This document shows, piece by piece, positions 34,318 through 42,084 of a stretch of DNA of 64,000 nucleotides. Under the pieces are notes generated by a model. The model saw only the letters and a list, made by a program, of their open reading frames with translations. It was not told the DNA's origin and made no database searches. The DNA is from Actinomadura sp. WMMA1423. GTDB lineage: Bacteria > Actinomycetota > Actinomycetes > Streptosporangiales > Streptosporangiaceae. Made by a program: the position numbers and the translations under genes. How positions within the stretch are numbered: position 1 is the first letter of the stretch; each line of letters opens with the position of its first letter. The stretch lies in contig NZ_CP041244.1 in the NCBI RefSeq assembly GCF_006547145.1, positions 8,618,001-8,682,000 of the forward strand, read 5' to 3'.

Positions 34318-35445
34318 TCAGCCCCAGACCTCCTGGGCGGTCTCCGCGACGAGACGCAGCTTCGCGGCCTGCTGCTCGGCCGTCAGCACGTTGCCCTCCA
34401 CGGTGGAGGAGAACCCGCACTGCGGGGACAGGCAGATCTGCTCCAGCGGGACGAACCGCGACGCCTCGTCGATGCGGCGCTTGAGGTCGTCCTTGGACTC
34501 CAGCTCGCCCCGCTTGGTGGTGACGAGGCCGAGCACGACCATCTTGCCCGGCGGGACGAACCGGAGCGGCTCGAAGCCGCCGGACCTGGCGTCGTCGTAC
34601 TCCAGGAAGAACCCGTCCACGTCGAGCTCGCCGAACAGCGCCTCGGCGACGAAGTCGTAGCCGCCCTCGGCCGTCCAGGACGAGCGGTAGTTGCCCCGGC
34701 ACATGTGGGTGGTGACGTTCATGCCCTCGGGGCGGCCCGCCACGGCGGCGTTGATCTGCCGGATGTAGCGCAGGTGCAGGTGCTCGGCGTCGTCGCCGCG
34801 CTCGGTGACGAGGGCCCGCTGCGCGGGGTCGTTGAGGTAGGCGAGGCTGGTGTCGTCCAGTTGCAGGTAGCGGCAGCCCATGGCGCCGAGCCGGCGCACC
34901 TGCTCGGCGTAGGCGGCGGCGAGGTCGGCCCAGAACTCCTCGACGTCGGGGTAGACCTCGGGATCGATCGCCGCGGGCCCGCCCCGGTAGTGGACCATGT
35001 TCGGCGACGGGATCGTCAGCTTCGGGGTGACGCCCTCGCCGACCGCGTCCCGCAGGAAGGCGAAGTGGTCGGCGAAGATCGTGTCCTCCAGCCGGACCCG
35101 GTCGTGCACGCGCAGCGCCGCGGTGGTGAATTCGATGTCGCCGGCCGCGCCGTGGAACCGCACCTTGATCTTCTCGTCCGCCGGGCTGATGCCGCCGAGC
35201 CGGTAGATGAAGTCCATGTGCCAGGACGTGCGGCGGAACTCGCCGTCGGTGGCCGACCTGAGCCCGGCCTCGCGCTGCATCCGGACGGCCTCGCGGATGG
35301 CGGCGTCCTCCGCCTCCGCCAGGGCCGCGGAGTCGATGCGCCCCTGGGCGTGCTCCTCGCGGGCGGTCAGGAGGGCGGGTGGACGCAGGAGGCTGCCGAC
35401 ATGGTCGGCCCGAAACGGAGGCCGGTTTCGGACGGATTCGGGCAT
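34318..35445 (-). CDS. MetE-like cobalamin-independent methionine synthase family protein
   Basis: A 375-residue protein equal to the C-terminal catalytic half of MetE. DHVGSLLRP opens it, QLDDTSLAYL follows, and the zinc site is likely His and Cys of NVTTHMCRGNYR, Glu in the acidic stretch VDGFFLEYDD, and Cys of SPQCGFSS. The full MetE has another N-terminal half, absent here. Family members of this length methylate homocysteine or act on other thiols, so methionine synthesis is plausible but not proven. The ATG follows GGAGGGAG. An IS element inserted 45 bases upstream of the start. Confidence 0.86.
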   Translation of the reverse strand: MPESVRNRPPFRADHVGSLLRPPALLTAREEHAQGRIDSAALAEAEDAAIREAVRMQREAGLRSATDGEFRRTSWHMDFIYRLGGISPADEKIKVRFHGAAGDIEFTTAALRVHDRVRLEDTIFADHFAFLRDAVGEGVTPKLTIPSPNMVHYRGGPAAIDPEVYPDVEEFWADLAAAYAEQVRRLGAMGCRYLQLDDTSLAYLNDPAQRALVTERGDDAEHLHLRYIRQINAAVAGRPEGMNVTTHMCRGNYRSSWTAEGGYDFVAEALFGELDVDGFFLEYDDARSGGFEPLRFVPPGKMVVLGLVTTKRGELESKDDLKRRIDEASRFVPLEQICLSPQCGFSSTVEGNVLTAEQQAAKLRLVAETAQEVWG

Positions 35446-35489
35446 GGCTCGCTCCCTCCGGAGGCGCGTTGATCACTACGGCCAATTTA

Positions 35490-35506
35490 GACGTCATCTC
35501 ATTTGG
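35490..35506 (+). repeat. Left terminal inverted repeat of the IS5-type element
   Basis: Reads GACGTCATCTCATTTGG. It pairs with the right end, differing only at the second base. Confidence 0.88.
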
Positions 35507-35529
35507 ATTGGTGGCAGTAGCCTACGGTC

Positions 35530-36332
35530 GTGGAGATGGTCGAGCGGCTGGTGCCAGAGGAGTTGTGGGAGCTGTTCCAGCGGGTGGTGCCGCCCGCTCC
35601 GACGCGGCCGCAGGGCGGTGGCAGGCGTCGGCACGGAGATCGTGAGGTGCTGGCGGCAATCATCTTTGTGGCGACCACCGGTTGTACATGGCAGCAGTTG
35701 CCGCCGGTGTTCGGGCCGTCGGGCCCGACCGCGCACCGGCGCTTCACCGAGTGGACGGCCGCGCGAGTGTGGGCCAAGCTGCACCGCCTGGTGCTGGACG
35801 AGCTGGGTGCGCGCGGCGAGCTGGACTGGTCGCGCTGCGCGATCGACTCCGTCAGCGTCCGCGCGAGCAAAGGGGGGAGCTGACGGGCCCGAATCCTGTC
35901 GACCGCGGCAAACGTGGGTCGAAGATCCATCTGCTGGTCGATCGTGCCGGATTGCCGCTGTCTGTCGGGATCTCGGCGGCCAACACCCACGACAAGCTCG
36001 CTCTGGAGCCGCTGGTGCGGGGCATCGCGCCGATCCGCTCCCGGCGCGGGCCGCGCCGGCGCCGCCCGGCAAAACTGCACGGCGACAAAGGCTACGACTA
36101 CACCGACCTGCGGCGCTGGCTACGCGGGCGAGGCATCACCCCGCGCATCGCGCGCCGCGGCATCGAGTCCTCCGACCGGCTCGGACGGCACCGCTGGGTG
36201 GTGGAACGGACGGTGTCCTGGCTGAGCGGCTGCCGCCGCCTGCACCGCCGCTACGAACGCAAGCCCGAACACTTCCTGGCCTTCGTCGGCATCGCCGCCA
36301 CACTCATCTGCCACCGCCGACTAGCCAAATGA
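35530..36332 (+). CDS. IS5-family DDE transposase, needs a -1 frameshift
   Basis: The first frame runs from a GTG at 35530 to a TGA at 35883; the second continues in the -1 frame to 36332. Slipping back one base at the run AAAGGGGGGA (35869-35878) joins RASKGG to ELTGPNPVD, as in full-length relatives. The product has about 267 residues, normal for IS5 transposases. The DDE triad is intact: Asp in CAIDSVSV, Asp in ANTHDKL and Glu in VVERTVSWL. The N-terminal half carries the DNA-binding helices. With the shift it should be active. Confidence 0.85.
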
Positions 36333-36341
36333 GATGACGCC
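36325..36341 (-). repeat. Right terminal inverted repeat of the IS5-type element
   Basis: Reads GGCGTCATCTCATTTGG on the minus strand. It is followed outside by TTA, the likely target duplication. Confidence 0.88.
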
Positions 36342-36419
36342 TTAGGCACGTTCCCAAGGGCGGACAATGGCTCGCCGGGAAAGACCCCGGGCGCCGGGGC
36401 CTGCGGGACGGACCCCGTC

Positions 36420-36558
36420 CATGCTCATCCCCAGATCTCCTGGGCGGTCTCGGCGACGAGGCGCAGCTTCCCTGCTGCTCGGCGGTCAGCACGTTGCCCT
36501 CCACATGTGGGTGGGTGACGTTCATGCCCTCGGGGCGGCCGGGCAGCGTCGCATTGAT
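36420..36558 (-). pseudogene. Decayed second copy of the MetE-like gene
   Basis: On the minus strand this stretch reads like two separated parts of the intact gene joined together. Bases 36420-36502 match the 3' end (VEGNVLTAEQQ and the end near the stop) and 36503-36558 match the segment around NVTTHM. About 290 bases between are missing. A 4-base deletion near 36470 and an extra G near 36515 break the frame. Homology stops at TTGAT on the left of the IS200/IS605 element. It looks like the relic of a tandem duplicate. Confidence 0.75.
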
Positions 36559-36655
36559 CGAGTTTCTTGGGCGCAGATCCCGGCTTCAGTCGTGGGGTCA
36601 GCCCATCTTTCTCGACTCCCGGTCGTTAGGTAGCCCTCAGCTATATAGTCTTTGT

Positions 36656-37054
36656 GTGGCTGTAGCCCTGCGGTCGAACGGCAACGTCGTCTTTCGATGT
36701 GCGTTCCGCGTGGTGTGGTGCCCGAAGTACCGGCGGCCTGTGCTCGGCGGCCGGGTCGAGGAACGACTCAGGGACCTCATTCGCGAGGGCGTCGAGGATA
36801 AAGGGGCATGGCTGGTGGAGTTGGAGGTCATGCCCGACCATGTCCACCTGGTGGTCGAGGTCGACCCTCAGTTCGGCGTCCACCGGCTGGTGAAGGCCGT
36901 CAAGGGCCGCTCCTCCCGCGTGCTGCGCGAGGAGTTCCCGCACCTGAAGTCGCGGCTCCCGACACTGTGGACCAACTCCTATTTCGTGGCCACCGTCGGT
37001 GGCGCGCCGCCGGCCGCGGTGGAGCGCTACGTCGAGCAGCAGAAGGGCCGTTGA
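36656..37054 (+). CDS. tnpA: IS200/IS605-type transposase TnpA (HUH endonuclease)
   Basis: A 132-residue Y1 transposase. The HUH motif is PDHVHLVVEV near residue 61, and the catalytic Tyr is in ERYVEQQKG near the C-terminus. It starts at a GTG at 36656; the frame upstream is open but not TnpA-like. The length matches the family. It cuts and joins single strands at the hairpin ends. tnpB starts directly after the stop. Confidence 0.92.
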   Translation: MAVALRSNGNVVFRCAFRVVWCPKYRRPVLGGRVEERLRDLIREGVEDKGAWLVELEVMPDHVHLVVEVDPQFGVHRLVKAVKGRSSRVLREEFPHLKSRLPTLWTNSYFVATVGGAPPAAVERYVEQQKGR

Positions 37055-38248
37055 ATGCTGACCGGCCGGCGCTACCTTCTGGCGCTCACTCCCGAGCAGG
37101 AGCAGTTCGCCGGGCTCATCGGCGACGCGTGCCGGACGGTGTGGAACGTCGGGCTGGAGCAGCGCCGCGCCTACCGGCGCCGGGGCGCGTCTGTCGGCTA
37201 CGTCGAGCAGGCCCGGCAGATGGCCGAGGCCAAACGCGACTTCCCGTGGCTGGCCGAGGCGCCGTCGCACACGCTTCAGCAGACGCTCCGCGACCTGGAG
37301 CGCGCGTGCGGGACCCACGGCACGTTCAGGGTCCGGTGGCGGTCCAAGAGCAAGACCGCGCCGTCGTTTCGGTTCCCCGATCCCAAGCACATCGCTGTGG
37401 AACGCCTCTGCCGCCGGTGGGGCCGCGTGCGGCTGCCCAAACTCGGATGGGTGCGGTTCCGCTGGACCAGGCCGCTGGGCGGCGAGTTGCGCAACGCCAC
37501 CGTCCTGAAGGACGGCGGACGCTGGTACGTCTCGTTCTGCGTCCAGGACGGAATGGCAGAGGCCTGCCCGAACGGCGGACCGGCCGTGGGCGTGGACCGC
37601 GGCGTCAAGGCCGCCGTCGCCACCTCCGACGGGCATCTGCGAGACCGCGCGTTCATCACCCCCGGCGAGGCCGCGCGGCTCAAACGGCTTCAGCACAAGC
37701 TCGCCCGCCAGCGCAAGGGATCCAACCGTCGTGCCGCCACGCGGGCACGGATCGCCGCGCTGAACGCCCGTGTCCGCGCCCGCCGCACCGACTTCCTGGC
37801 CTGGACCGCGAACAGGCTGACCCGCGACCACGAACTGGTGGCCGTCGAGGACCTGAAGGTCCGCAGCATGACCGCCTCAGCGCGCGGCACCCTCGAGGCG
37901 CCTGGCGTTCACGTCCGGCAGAAAGCCGGACTGAACCGGGCGATCCTCGCCAAGGGCTGGGGCGCTCTGCTGACGGCACTGGAACACAAGGCACGCTACA
38001 ACGGCTCCCGCATCGTGCGGGTGCCCGCCGCGTACACCTCGCAGCGCTGTTCGGTGTGCGGGCTGGTGGATGCGAAGTCCCGCGAGAGCCAAGCGGTCTT
38101 CGCCTGCACCTCCTGCGCCTACACCGGCAATGCCGACGTGAACGCAGCGAAGAACATCCTCGCCGCCGGGCTGGCGGTGACAGGGCGTGGAGACCTCGCC
38201 GCCGGGCGGTCTGCGAAGCGCCAACCACCCGAAAGGGACGCCGCGTGA
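37055..38248 (+). CDS. tnpB: RNA-guided nuclease TnpB
   Basis: A 397-residue nuclease, the ancestor type of Cas12. The RuvC triad appears intact: Asp in VGVDRGVKA near residue 190, Glu in VAVEDLKVRS, and Asp in NADVNAAKNIL near the end. The zinc ribbon C-x2-C ... C-x2-C is present as CSVCG and CTSCAY. The N-terminal helical and OB-like parts include GRRYLLALTPEQ. The ATG follows tnpA without a gap. TnpB uses a guide RNA made from the element's right end to cut DNA beside a short motif. Confidence 0.93.
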   Translation: MLTGRRYLLALTPEQEQFAGLIGDACRTVWNVGLEQRRAYRRRGASVGYVEQARQMAEAKRDFPWLAEAPSHTLQQTLRDLERACGTHGTFRVRWRSKSKTAPSFRFPDPKHIAVERLCRRWGRVRLPKLGWVRFRWTRPLGGELRNATVLKDGGRWYVSFCVQDGMAEACPNGGPAVGVDRGVKAAVATSDGHLRDRAFITPGEAARLKRLQHKLARQRKGSNRRAATRARIAALNARVRARRTDFLAWTANRLTRDHELVAVEDLKVRSMTASARGTLEAPGVHVRQKAGLNRAILAKGWGALLTALEHKARYNGSRIVRVPAAYTSQRCSVCGLVDAKSRESQAVFACTSCAYTGNADVNAAKNILAAGLAVTGRGDLAAGRSAKRQPPERDAA

Positions 38249-38300
38249 ACGCGACTCACCCACGGGAATCCCCCGCCCTCAGGTATGGGGAGGAAGTCAA
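38150..38300 (+). ncRNA. Putative omega RNA (TnpB guide RNA scaffold)
   Basis: By analogy with other IS200/IS605 elements, the guide RNA should overlap the 3' end of tnpB and run to the right end of the element, with the guide read from the flanking DNA. The right end here reads GAATCCCCCGCCCTCAGG, then TATGGGGAGGAAGTCAA; the right arm is degenerate (GGTATGGGG instead of a full complement). Its 5' limit is a guess. Confidence 0.55.
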
Positions 38301-38547
38301 GCGCTCGGTCGGCACCTCGGTGTCGGCGGCCGTGGTCGGGGTCGTGCTGTCCCAGCTGACCATCGACCTCGGCGGGCGCGTGCTGCCGTCCGAGGACGGC
38401 TTCCGCGCCGGCCTGCTGATCGGCTGCGGTGTGGCGCTGCTCGCCGGGGCCATCGCGCTGGCCATCCCCGGGCGCGGGCGCTCGGTGACCGCCGTGTCGG
38501 AGGAGGAGGCCGCCCCCGCCGTGGAGAGCGCCGCTTCCAAGGCCTGA
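38301..38547 (+). pseudogene. C-terminal remnant of an MFS transporter
   Basis: An open frame continues from the IS right end for 81 codons and encodes the typical end of a 14-helix drug-exporter MFS protein: SVGTSVSAAVVGVVLSQL, then DGFRAGLLIGCGVALLAGA and a charged tail ending AASKA. The rest of the gene is absent from the window. The remnant sits immediately against the IS200/IS605 right end, so the gene was lost or truncated there. No start of its own is visible. Confidence 0.75.
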
Positions 38548-38560
38548 CGACCGGCGCGGG

Positions 38561-39310
38561 TCAGGCCCGTGCCGGGGACTCGCGCCGCAGGAGGTAGGTG
38601 TCCATGATCCACCCCTTGCGCGCGCGGGCCTCGGCGCGGACGGCCCGGATCCGCTCGGCCACCTCCGCGACCGGGCCGCAGACGAGGATCTCGTCGGGCG
38701 TGCCGAGGTAGGCGCCCCAGTAGATGTGGTAGCCCTCGCCCGCCTCGGCGAACGCGCAGTGCGCGTCCAACATCACGAGGACGTCGTCGGCGGTGGCGCC
38801 CTCGGCGGCGAGGCGGCGGCCGGTGGTGATGTGGACGGGGCGCCCCACCCGCGTCAGCCCGACGCGGTGCCGGGCGGTGAGCGCGGAGACGCTGCTGATC
38901 CCGGGGATCACCTCGTACTCGAACTCGGCGTCCACCTCGTCCAGCGCCGCGAGAGTGCTGTCGTAGACGCCGGGGTCGCCCCAGACGAGGAGCGCGCCGG
39001 TCTCCCCGTCGGCCAGTTCGCCGGTGACGAACGACTCGTAGATCCGCGCGCGCCGCGCCCGCCAGTCCTCGACCGCCGCGGTGTAGGCGGCGGCGTCCCG
39101 GTCGCGGTCGGGATCGGCGGCCTCCACGACCCGGTACGGGTGCCGCCCGTGCGCGGCGATGAGCTCGTGCCGCAGCCCGGCCAGGTCGTGCTTGGCCTCG
39201 CCCTTGTCGACGATCAGGAAGGCGTCGGCCGCGGCGATGGCCTTGGCCGCCTGGAACGTCAGGTGGTCCGGGTCGCCCGCGCCGATGCCGATGATCAAAA
39301 GCCGCTTCAC
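38561..39310 (-). CDS. cobF: Precorrin-6A synthase (deacetylating), CobF
   Basis: A 249-residue SAM methyltransferase of the tetrapyrrole family. It starts MKRLLIIGIGAGDPDHLTFQAA from a GTG at 39310. Family features are the GIGAGDPDH nucleotide loop, LLVWGDPGVYDST and VIPGISSVSAL. CobF adds the C1 methyl group, with loss of the ring-contraction fragment as acetate, in the aerobic cobalamin route. It is read divergently from cobL across 61 bases, a likely shared promoter region. Confidence 0.93.
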   Translation of the reverse strand: MKRLLIIGIGAGDPDHLTFQAAKAIAAADAFLIVDKGEAKHDLAGLRHELIAAHGRHPYRVVEAADPDRDRDAAAYTAAVEDWRARRARIYESFVTGELADGETGALLVWGDPGVYDSTLAALDEVDAEFEYEVIPGISSVSALTARHRVGLTRVGRPVHITTGRRLAAEGATADDVLVMLDAHCAFAEAGEGYHIYWGAYLGTPDEILVCGPVAEVAERIRAVRAEARARKGWIMDTYLLRRESPARA

Positions 39311-39371
39311 GGCGCCAAGTGTGCCAGAGCGCTCCTATAGGGTTGATCTCCCCGTTCGACCGAGGAGGCCA

Positions 39372-40589
39372 GTGGACGCGCGTGTCATCACCGTCGTGGG
39401 AATCGGCGCGGACGGATGGGACGGGCTCGCGGAGGAGTCGCGCGAGGCGCTCCGGAAGGCGGAGGTCCTGTTCGGCAACCCCAGGCAGCTCGACCTCGTC
39501 CCCGGCGAGGACCACGAGCGGGTCGCCTGGCCGTCGCCCCTGCTCCCCGCGCTGCCGGAGCTGGTCGAGCGGCACGAGGGGCGCGCTATCGCCGTGCTGG
39601 CGAGCGGCGACCCCATGTTCCACGGGATCGGCTCCACCCTCGCCGGGATGCTCGGCGCGGACCGCCTCCGCGTGCTGCCCCACCCCTCGTCGGCGTCGCT
39701 CGCGTGCGCCCGGCTCGGCTGGCCGCTGGACCGGGTGGACGTCCTCAGCGTCGTGGGCCGTCCCGCCGCGGCGCTGAACGCGCTCATCGCCCCCGGGCGG
39801 CGGCTGATCGTGCTCGGCGCCGGACGGGAGGCCCCGATCATCGTCGCCGCGGTGCTGTCGGGCCGCGGCTTCGGCCCGAGCCGGATGACCGCCCTGTGCG
39901 ACCTCGGTTCGGCCGGGGAGACGATCCGGCACGGCGTCGCGGAGGAGTGGACCGAGCCCGCCGCGTCCGCGCTGACCCTCACCGCCGTCGAGTGCGTCCC
40001 CGGCCCGGACGCGGCGCCGCTGCCCCGCACCCCCGGGCTGCCCGACGACGCCTTCGAGCACGACGGGCAGATCACCAAGAGCGAGGTCCGCGCGGTGACG
40101 CTGTCGCGCCTCGCGCCGCTGCCCGGCGAGTTGCTCTGGGACGTCGGCGCCGGCTCCGGCAGCGTGGCGATCGAGTGGGCGCGGGCGCACCCGGCCTGCG
40201 AGGCCATCGCGATCGAGAGCAGCCCCGGCCGGGCCGAGCGGATCGGCGCCAACGCGGCCGCGCTGGGCGTGCCGCGCGTCCAGGTCGTCAAGGGCGAGGC
40301 TCCGGACGTGCTGGACGGCCTGCCCGAGCCGGACGCGGTCTTCATCGGCGGCGGCCTCACCGCCCCCGGCCTGCTGGAGCGCTGCTGGGACGCGCTGAAG
40401 CCGGGCGGGCGCCTGGTCGCCAACGCCGTGACCATCGAATCGGAGGCCAGGGTGGTCGAGGCGCGCCGGTCGCGCGGCGGTGAGCTGGTCCGTGTCGGCG
40501 TCGAGCGCGCCGGGCCGCTGGGCGGGTTCACGGCCTGGCGCCCGGCGATGCCCGTCACCGTCTGGACGGTCCGCAAGGACCGGGCATGA
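39372..40589 (+). CDS. cobL: Precorrin-6Y C5,15-methyltransferase (decarboxylating), CobL
   Basis: A 405-residue two-domain enzyme. The N-terminal domain (about 1-195), with VVGIGADGWDGLAEES and LASGDPMFHGI, methylates C5. The C-terminal domain (about 205-400) is a class I methyltransferase with DVGAGSGSVAIEWA and decarboxylates and methylates C15. It starts at a GTG 3 bases after AGGAGG. It leads the cobL-cobM-cobK run and overlaps cobM by ATGA. Confidence 0.93.
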   Translation: MDARVITVVGIGADGWDGLAEESREALRKAEVLFGNPRQLDLVPGEDHERVAWPSPLLPALPELVERHEGRAIAVLASGDPMFHGIGSTLAGMLGADRLRVLPHPSSASLACARLGWPLDRVDVLSVVGRPAAALNALIAPGRRLIVLGAGREAPIIVAAVLSGRGFGPSRMTALCDLGSAGETIRHGVAEEWTEPAASALTLTAVECVPGPDAAPLPRTPGLPDDAFEHDGQITKSEVRAVTLSRLAPLPGELLWDVGAGSGSVAIEWARAHPACEAIAIESSPGRAERIGANAAALGVPRVQVVKGEAPDVLDGLPEPDAVFIGGGLTAPGLLERCWDALKPGGRLVANAVTIESEARVVEARRSRGGELVRVGVERAGPLGGFTAWRPAMPVTVWTVRKDRA

Positions 40590-41341
40590 CGGTGTACTTC
40601 GTCGGCGCGGGTCCCGGCGCCGCCGACCTCATCACCGTGCGCGGGCTGCGCGTGCTGGAGTCCGCGCCCGTCTGCCTGTACGCGGGGTCGCTGGTTCCGG
40701 CCGAGCTGCTGGAGGCGTGCCCGCCCGGCGCCCGGCTCGTCGACACCGCGAACATGACGCTGGACGAGATCCTCGCCGAACTGACCACCGCCCACCGCGA
40801 CGGCCTGGACGTCGCCCGCCTGCACTCCGGCGACCCGTCGGTGTTCAGCGCGGTCGCCGAGCAGATGCGCCGCCTCGACGCGGCGGGCGTGCCGTACGAG
40901 GTCGTCCCCGGCGTCCCGGCGTTCGCGGCCGCGGCGGCCTCCCTCGGGCGCGAGCTGACCGTCCCCGGCGTCGGCCAGACGGTCATCCTGACCCGCACCG
41001 CCGTCCGCGCCACCCCGATGCCGGACGGCGAGGACCTCGCCGCCCTCGGCGCCAGCGGCGCCACGATGGTCCTGCACCTGGCCGTCCAGCGCATCGAGGA
41101 GGTCGCCGCCGAGCTGCTGCCCCGCTACGGCGCGGACTGCCCGGTCGCCGTCGTCGCCCGCGCGAGCCGCCCGGACGAGCTCGTCCTGCGCGGCACCCTC
41201 GCCGACATCGCGGGCCGGGTGCGCGAGGCCGGGGTCCGGCGCACCGCGGTGATCGTCGTCGGGCGGGTGCTCACCGCGTCGGCGTTCCCGGACAGCCACC
41301 TCTACAGCGCCGCGCGGGACCGGGCGTGCGGCGCGTCCTGA
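40586..41341 (+). CDS. cobM: Precorrin-4 C11-methyltransferase, CobM
   Basis: A 251-residue SAM methyltransferase of the tetrapyrrole methylase fold. MTVYFVGAGPGAADLITVRGLRVL begins at the ATG overlapping the cobL stop. Other features: YAGSLVPAELL, RLHSGDPSVFSA and VPGVPAFAAAAASL. It methylates precorrin-4 at C11. Its 3' end overlaps the cobK start by 16 bases, so the three genes are tightly coupled. Confidence 0.93.
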   Translation: MTVYFVGAGPGAADLITVRGLRVLESAPVCLYAGSLVPAELLEACPPGARLVDTANMTLDEILAELTTAHRDGLDVARLHSGDPSVFSAVAEQMRRLDAAGVPYEVVPGVPAFAAAAASLGRELTVPGVGQTVILTRTAVRATPMPDGEDLAALGASGATMVLHLAVQRIEEVAAELLPRYGADCPVAVVARASRPDELVLRGTLADIAGRVREAGVRRTAVIVVGRVLTASAFPDSHLYSAARDRACGAS

Positions 41342-42084
41342 TCCTCGGCGGGACGGCGGAGGCGCGCGCCCTCGCGGCCCGGCTGACCGGCGTGCCCGCG
41401 CGCCAGGCCGAGATCCACGTCGTGTCCTCGCTCGCCGGGAGGGTGTCGGACCCGCGCCTGCCCGCGGGCGAGGTCCGCATCGGCGGGTTCGGGGGCGCCG
41501 AAGGGCTCGCGGCGTGGCTGCGCGAGCAGCGGATCGACCGGCTCGTCGACGCGACGCACCCGTTCGCGGAGCGGATGAGCGCCTCCGCCGCGCGCGCGTC
41601 GCGGCTGACGGGCGTGCCGCTGCTGGCGCTGCGCCGCCCCGGCTGGCACGAGGAGGACGGCGACGGCTGGCGGCGCGTCCCGTCCCTGCCGGACGCGGCC
41701 GCCGCCCTCGCGACCGGTGCCCGCGTGTTCCTCACCACCGGCCGCCGCAGCATCCCGGTCTTCGCCGCTCGGACCGACGCGTGGTTCCTCGCCCGGTCGG
41801 TGGACCCGCCGGAGCCGCCCGTCCCGTCCAACATGCACGTCCTGCTGGCGCGCGGCCCCTACACCGTGGAGGGTGAGCGCGCCCTGATCCGCGAGCACCG
41901 CATCGACGTCCTCGTCACCAAGGACAGCGGCGGTGCGATGACCCGCGCCAAGCTCACCGCCGCGCGCGAGGCGGGCCTGCCGGTCGTCATGGTCGACCGC
42001 CCGGCCCTTCCCGAGGGCGTCAGGGAGACCGGCGACGTGGCGGCGGCGCAGGCCTGGGTTCAGGAGTGGCGGCGCGGGGTGTAG
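41326..42084 (+). CDS. cobK: Precorrin-6A reductase, CobK
   Basis: A 252-residue NADPH-dependent reductase that reduces precorrin-6A to 6B. VLILGGTAEARALAARL opens a Rossmann-like domain; DATHPFAERMSASAARAS and TTGRRSI and VTKDSGG are characteristic. The start is a GTG inside the cobM 3' end. It overlaps cobIJ, encoded on the other strand, by 25 bases at its 3' end. Confidence 0.92.
   Translation: MRRVLILGGTAEARALAARLTGVPARQAEIHVVSSLAGRVSDPRLPAGEVRIGGFGGAEGLAAWLREQRIDRLVDATHPFAERMSASAARASRLTGVPLLALRRPGWHEEDGDGWRRVPSLPDAAAALATGARVFLTTGRRSIPVFAARTDAWFLARSVDPPEPPVPSNMHVLLARGPYTVEGERALIREHRIDVLVTKDSGGAMTRAKLTAAREAGLPVVMVDRPALPEGVRETGDVAAAQAWVQEWRRGV

Larger units (their letters stand above)
35490..36341 (+). 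mobile_element. IS5-type insertion sequence with a split transposase
   Basis: An 852-bp element bounded by 17-bp terminal inverted repeats (35490-35506 and 36325-36341) that match at 16 of 17 bases. It is flanked by a direct TTA repeat (35487-35489 and 36342-36344), a probable target duplication. Between the repeats lies one transposase in two overlapping frames. The insertion separates the MetE-like gene from what used to lie upstream of it. Confidence 0.88.
36559..38300 (+). mobile_element. IS200/IS605-family insertion sequence with tnpA and tnpB
   Basis: A 1.74-kb element with tnpA and tnpB head to tail. The left end lies just after TTGAT (36554-36558), the pentamer used by the well-studied ISDra2, and is followed by a hairpin-prone stretch (GATCCC ... 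GGGGTC, 36576-36599). The right end has the usual GGGAATCCCC ... GGGGAGGA-GTCAA pattern and closes at 38300. The family transposes as single-stranded DNA and makes no target duplication, consistent with the ends seen. Confidence 0.8.

Noticed and set aside
36808..38248. Open frame in another phase covering tnpA-tnpB that runs into the MFS remnant
   Set aside because: Within the IS it is out of frame with TnpA and TnpB. Only the part after 38300 has transporter features.
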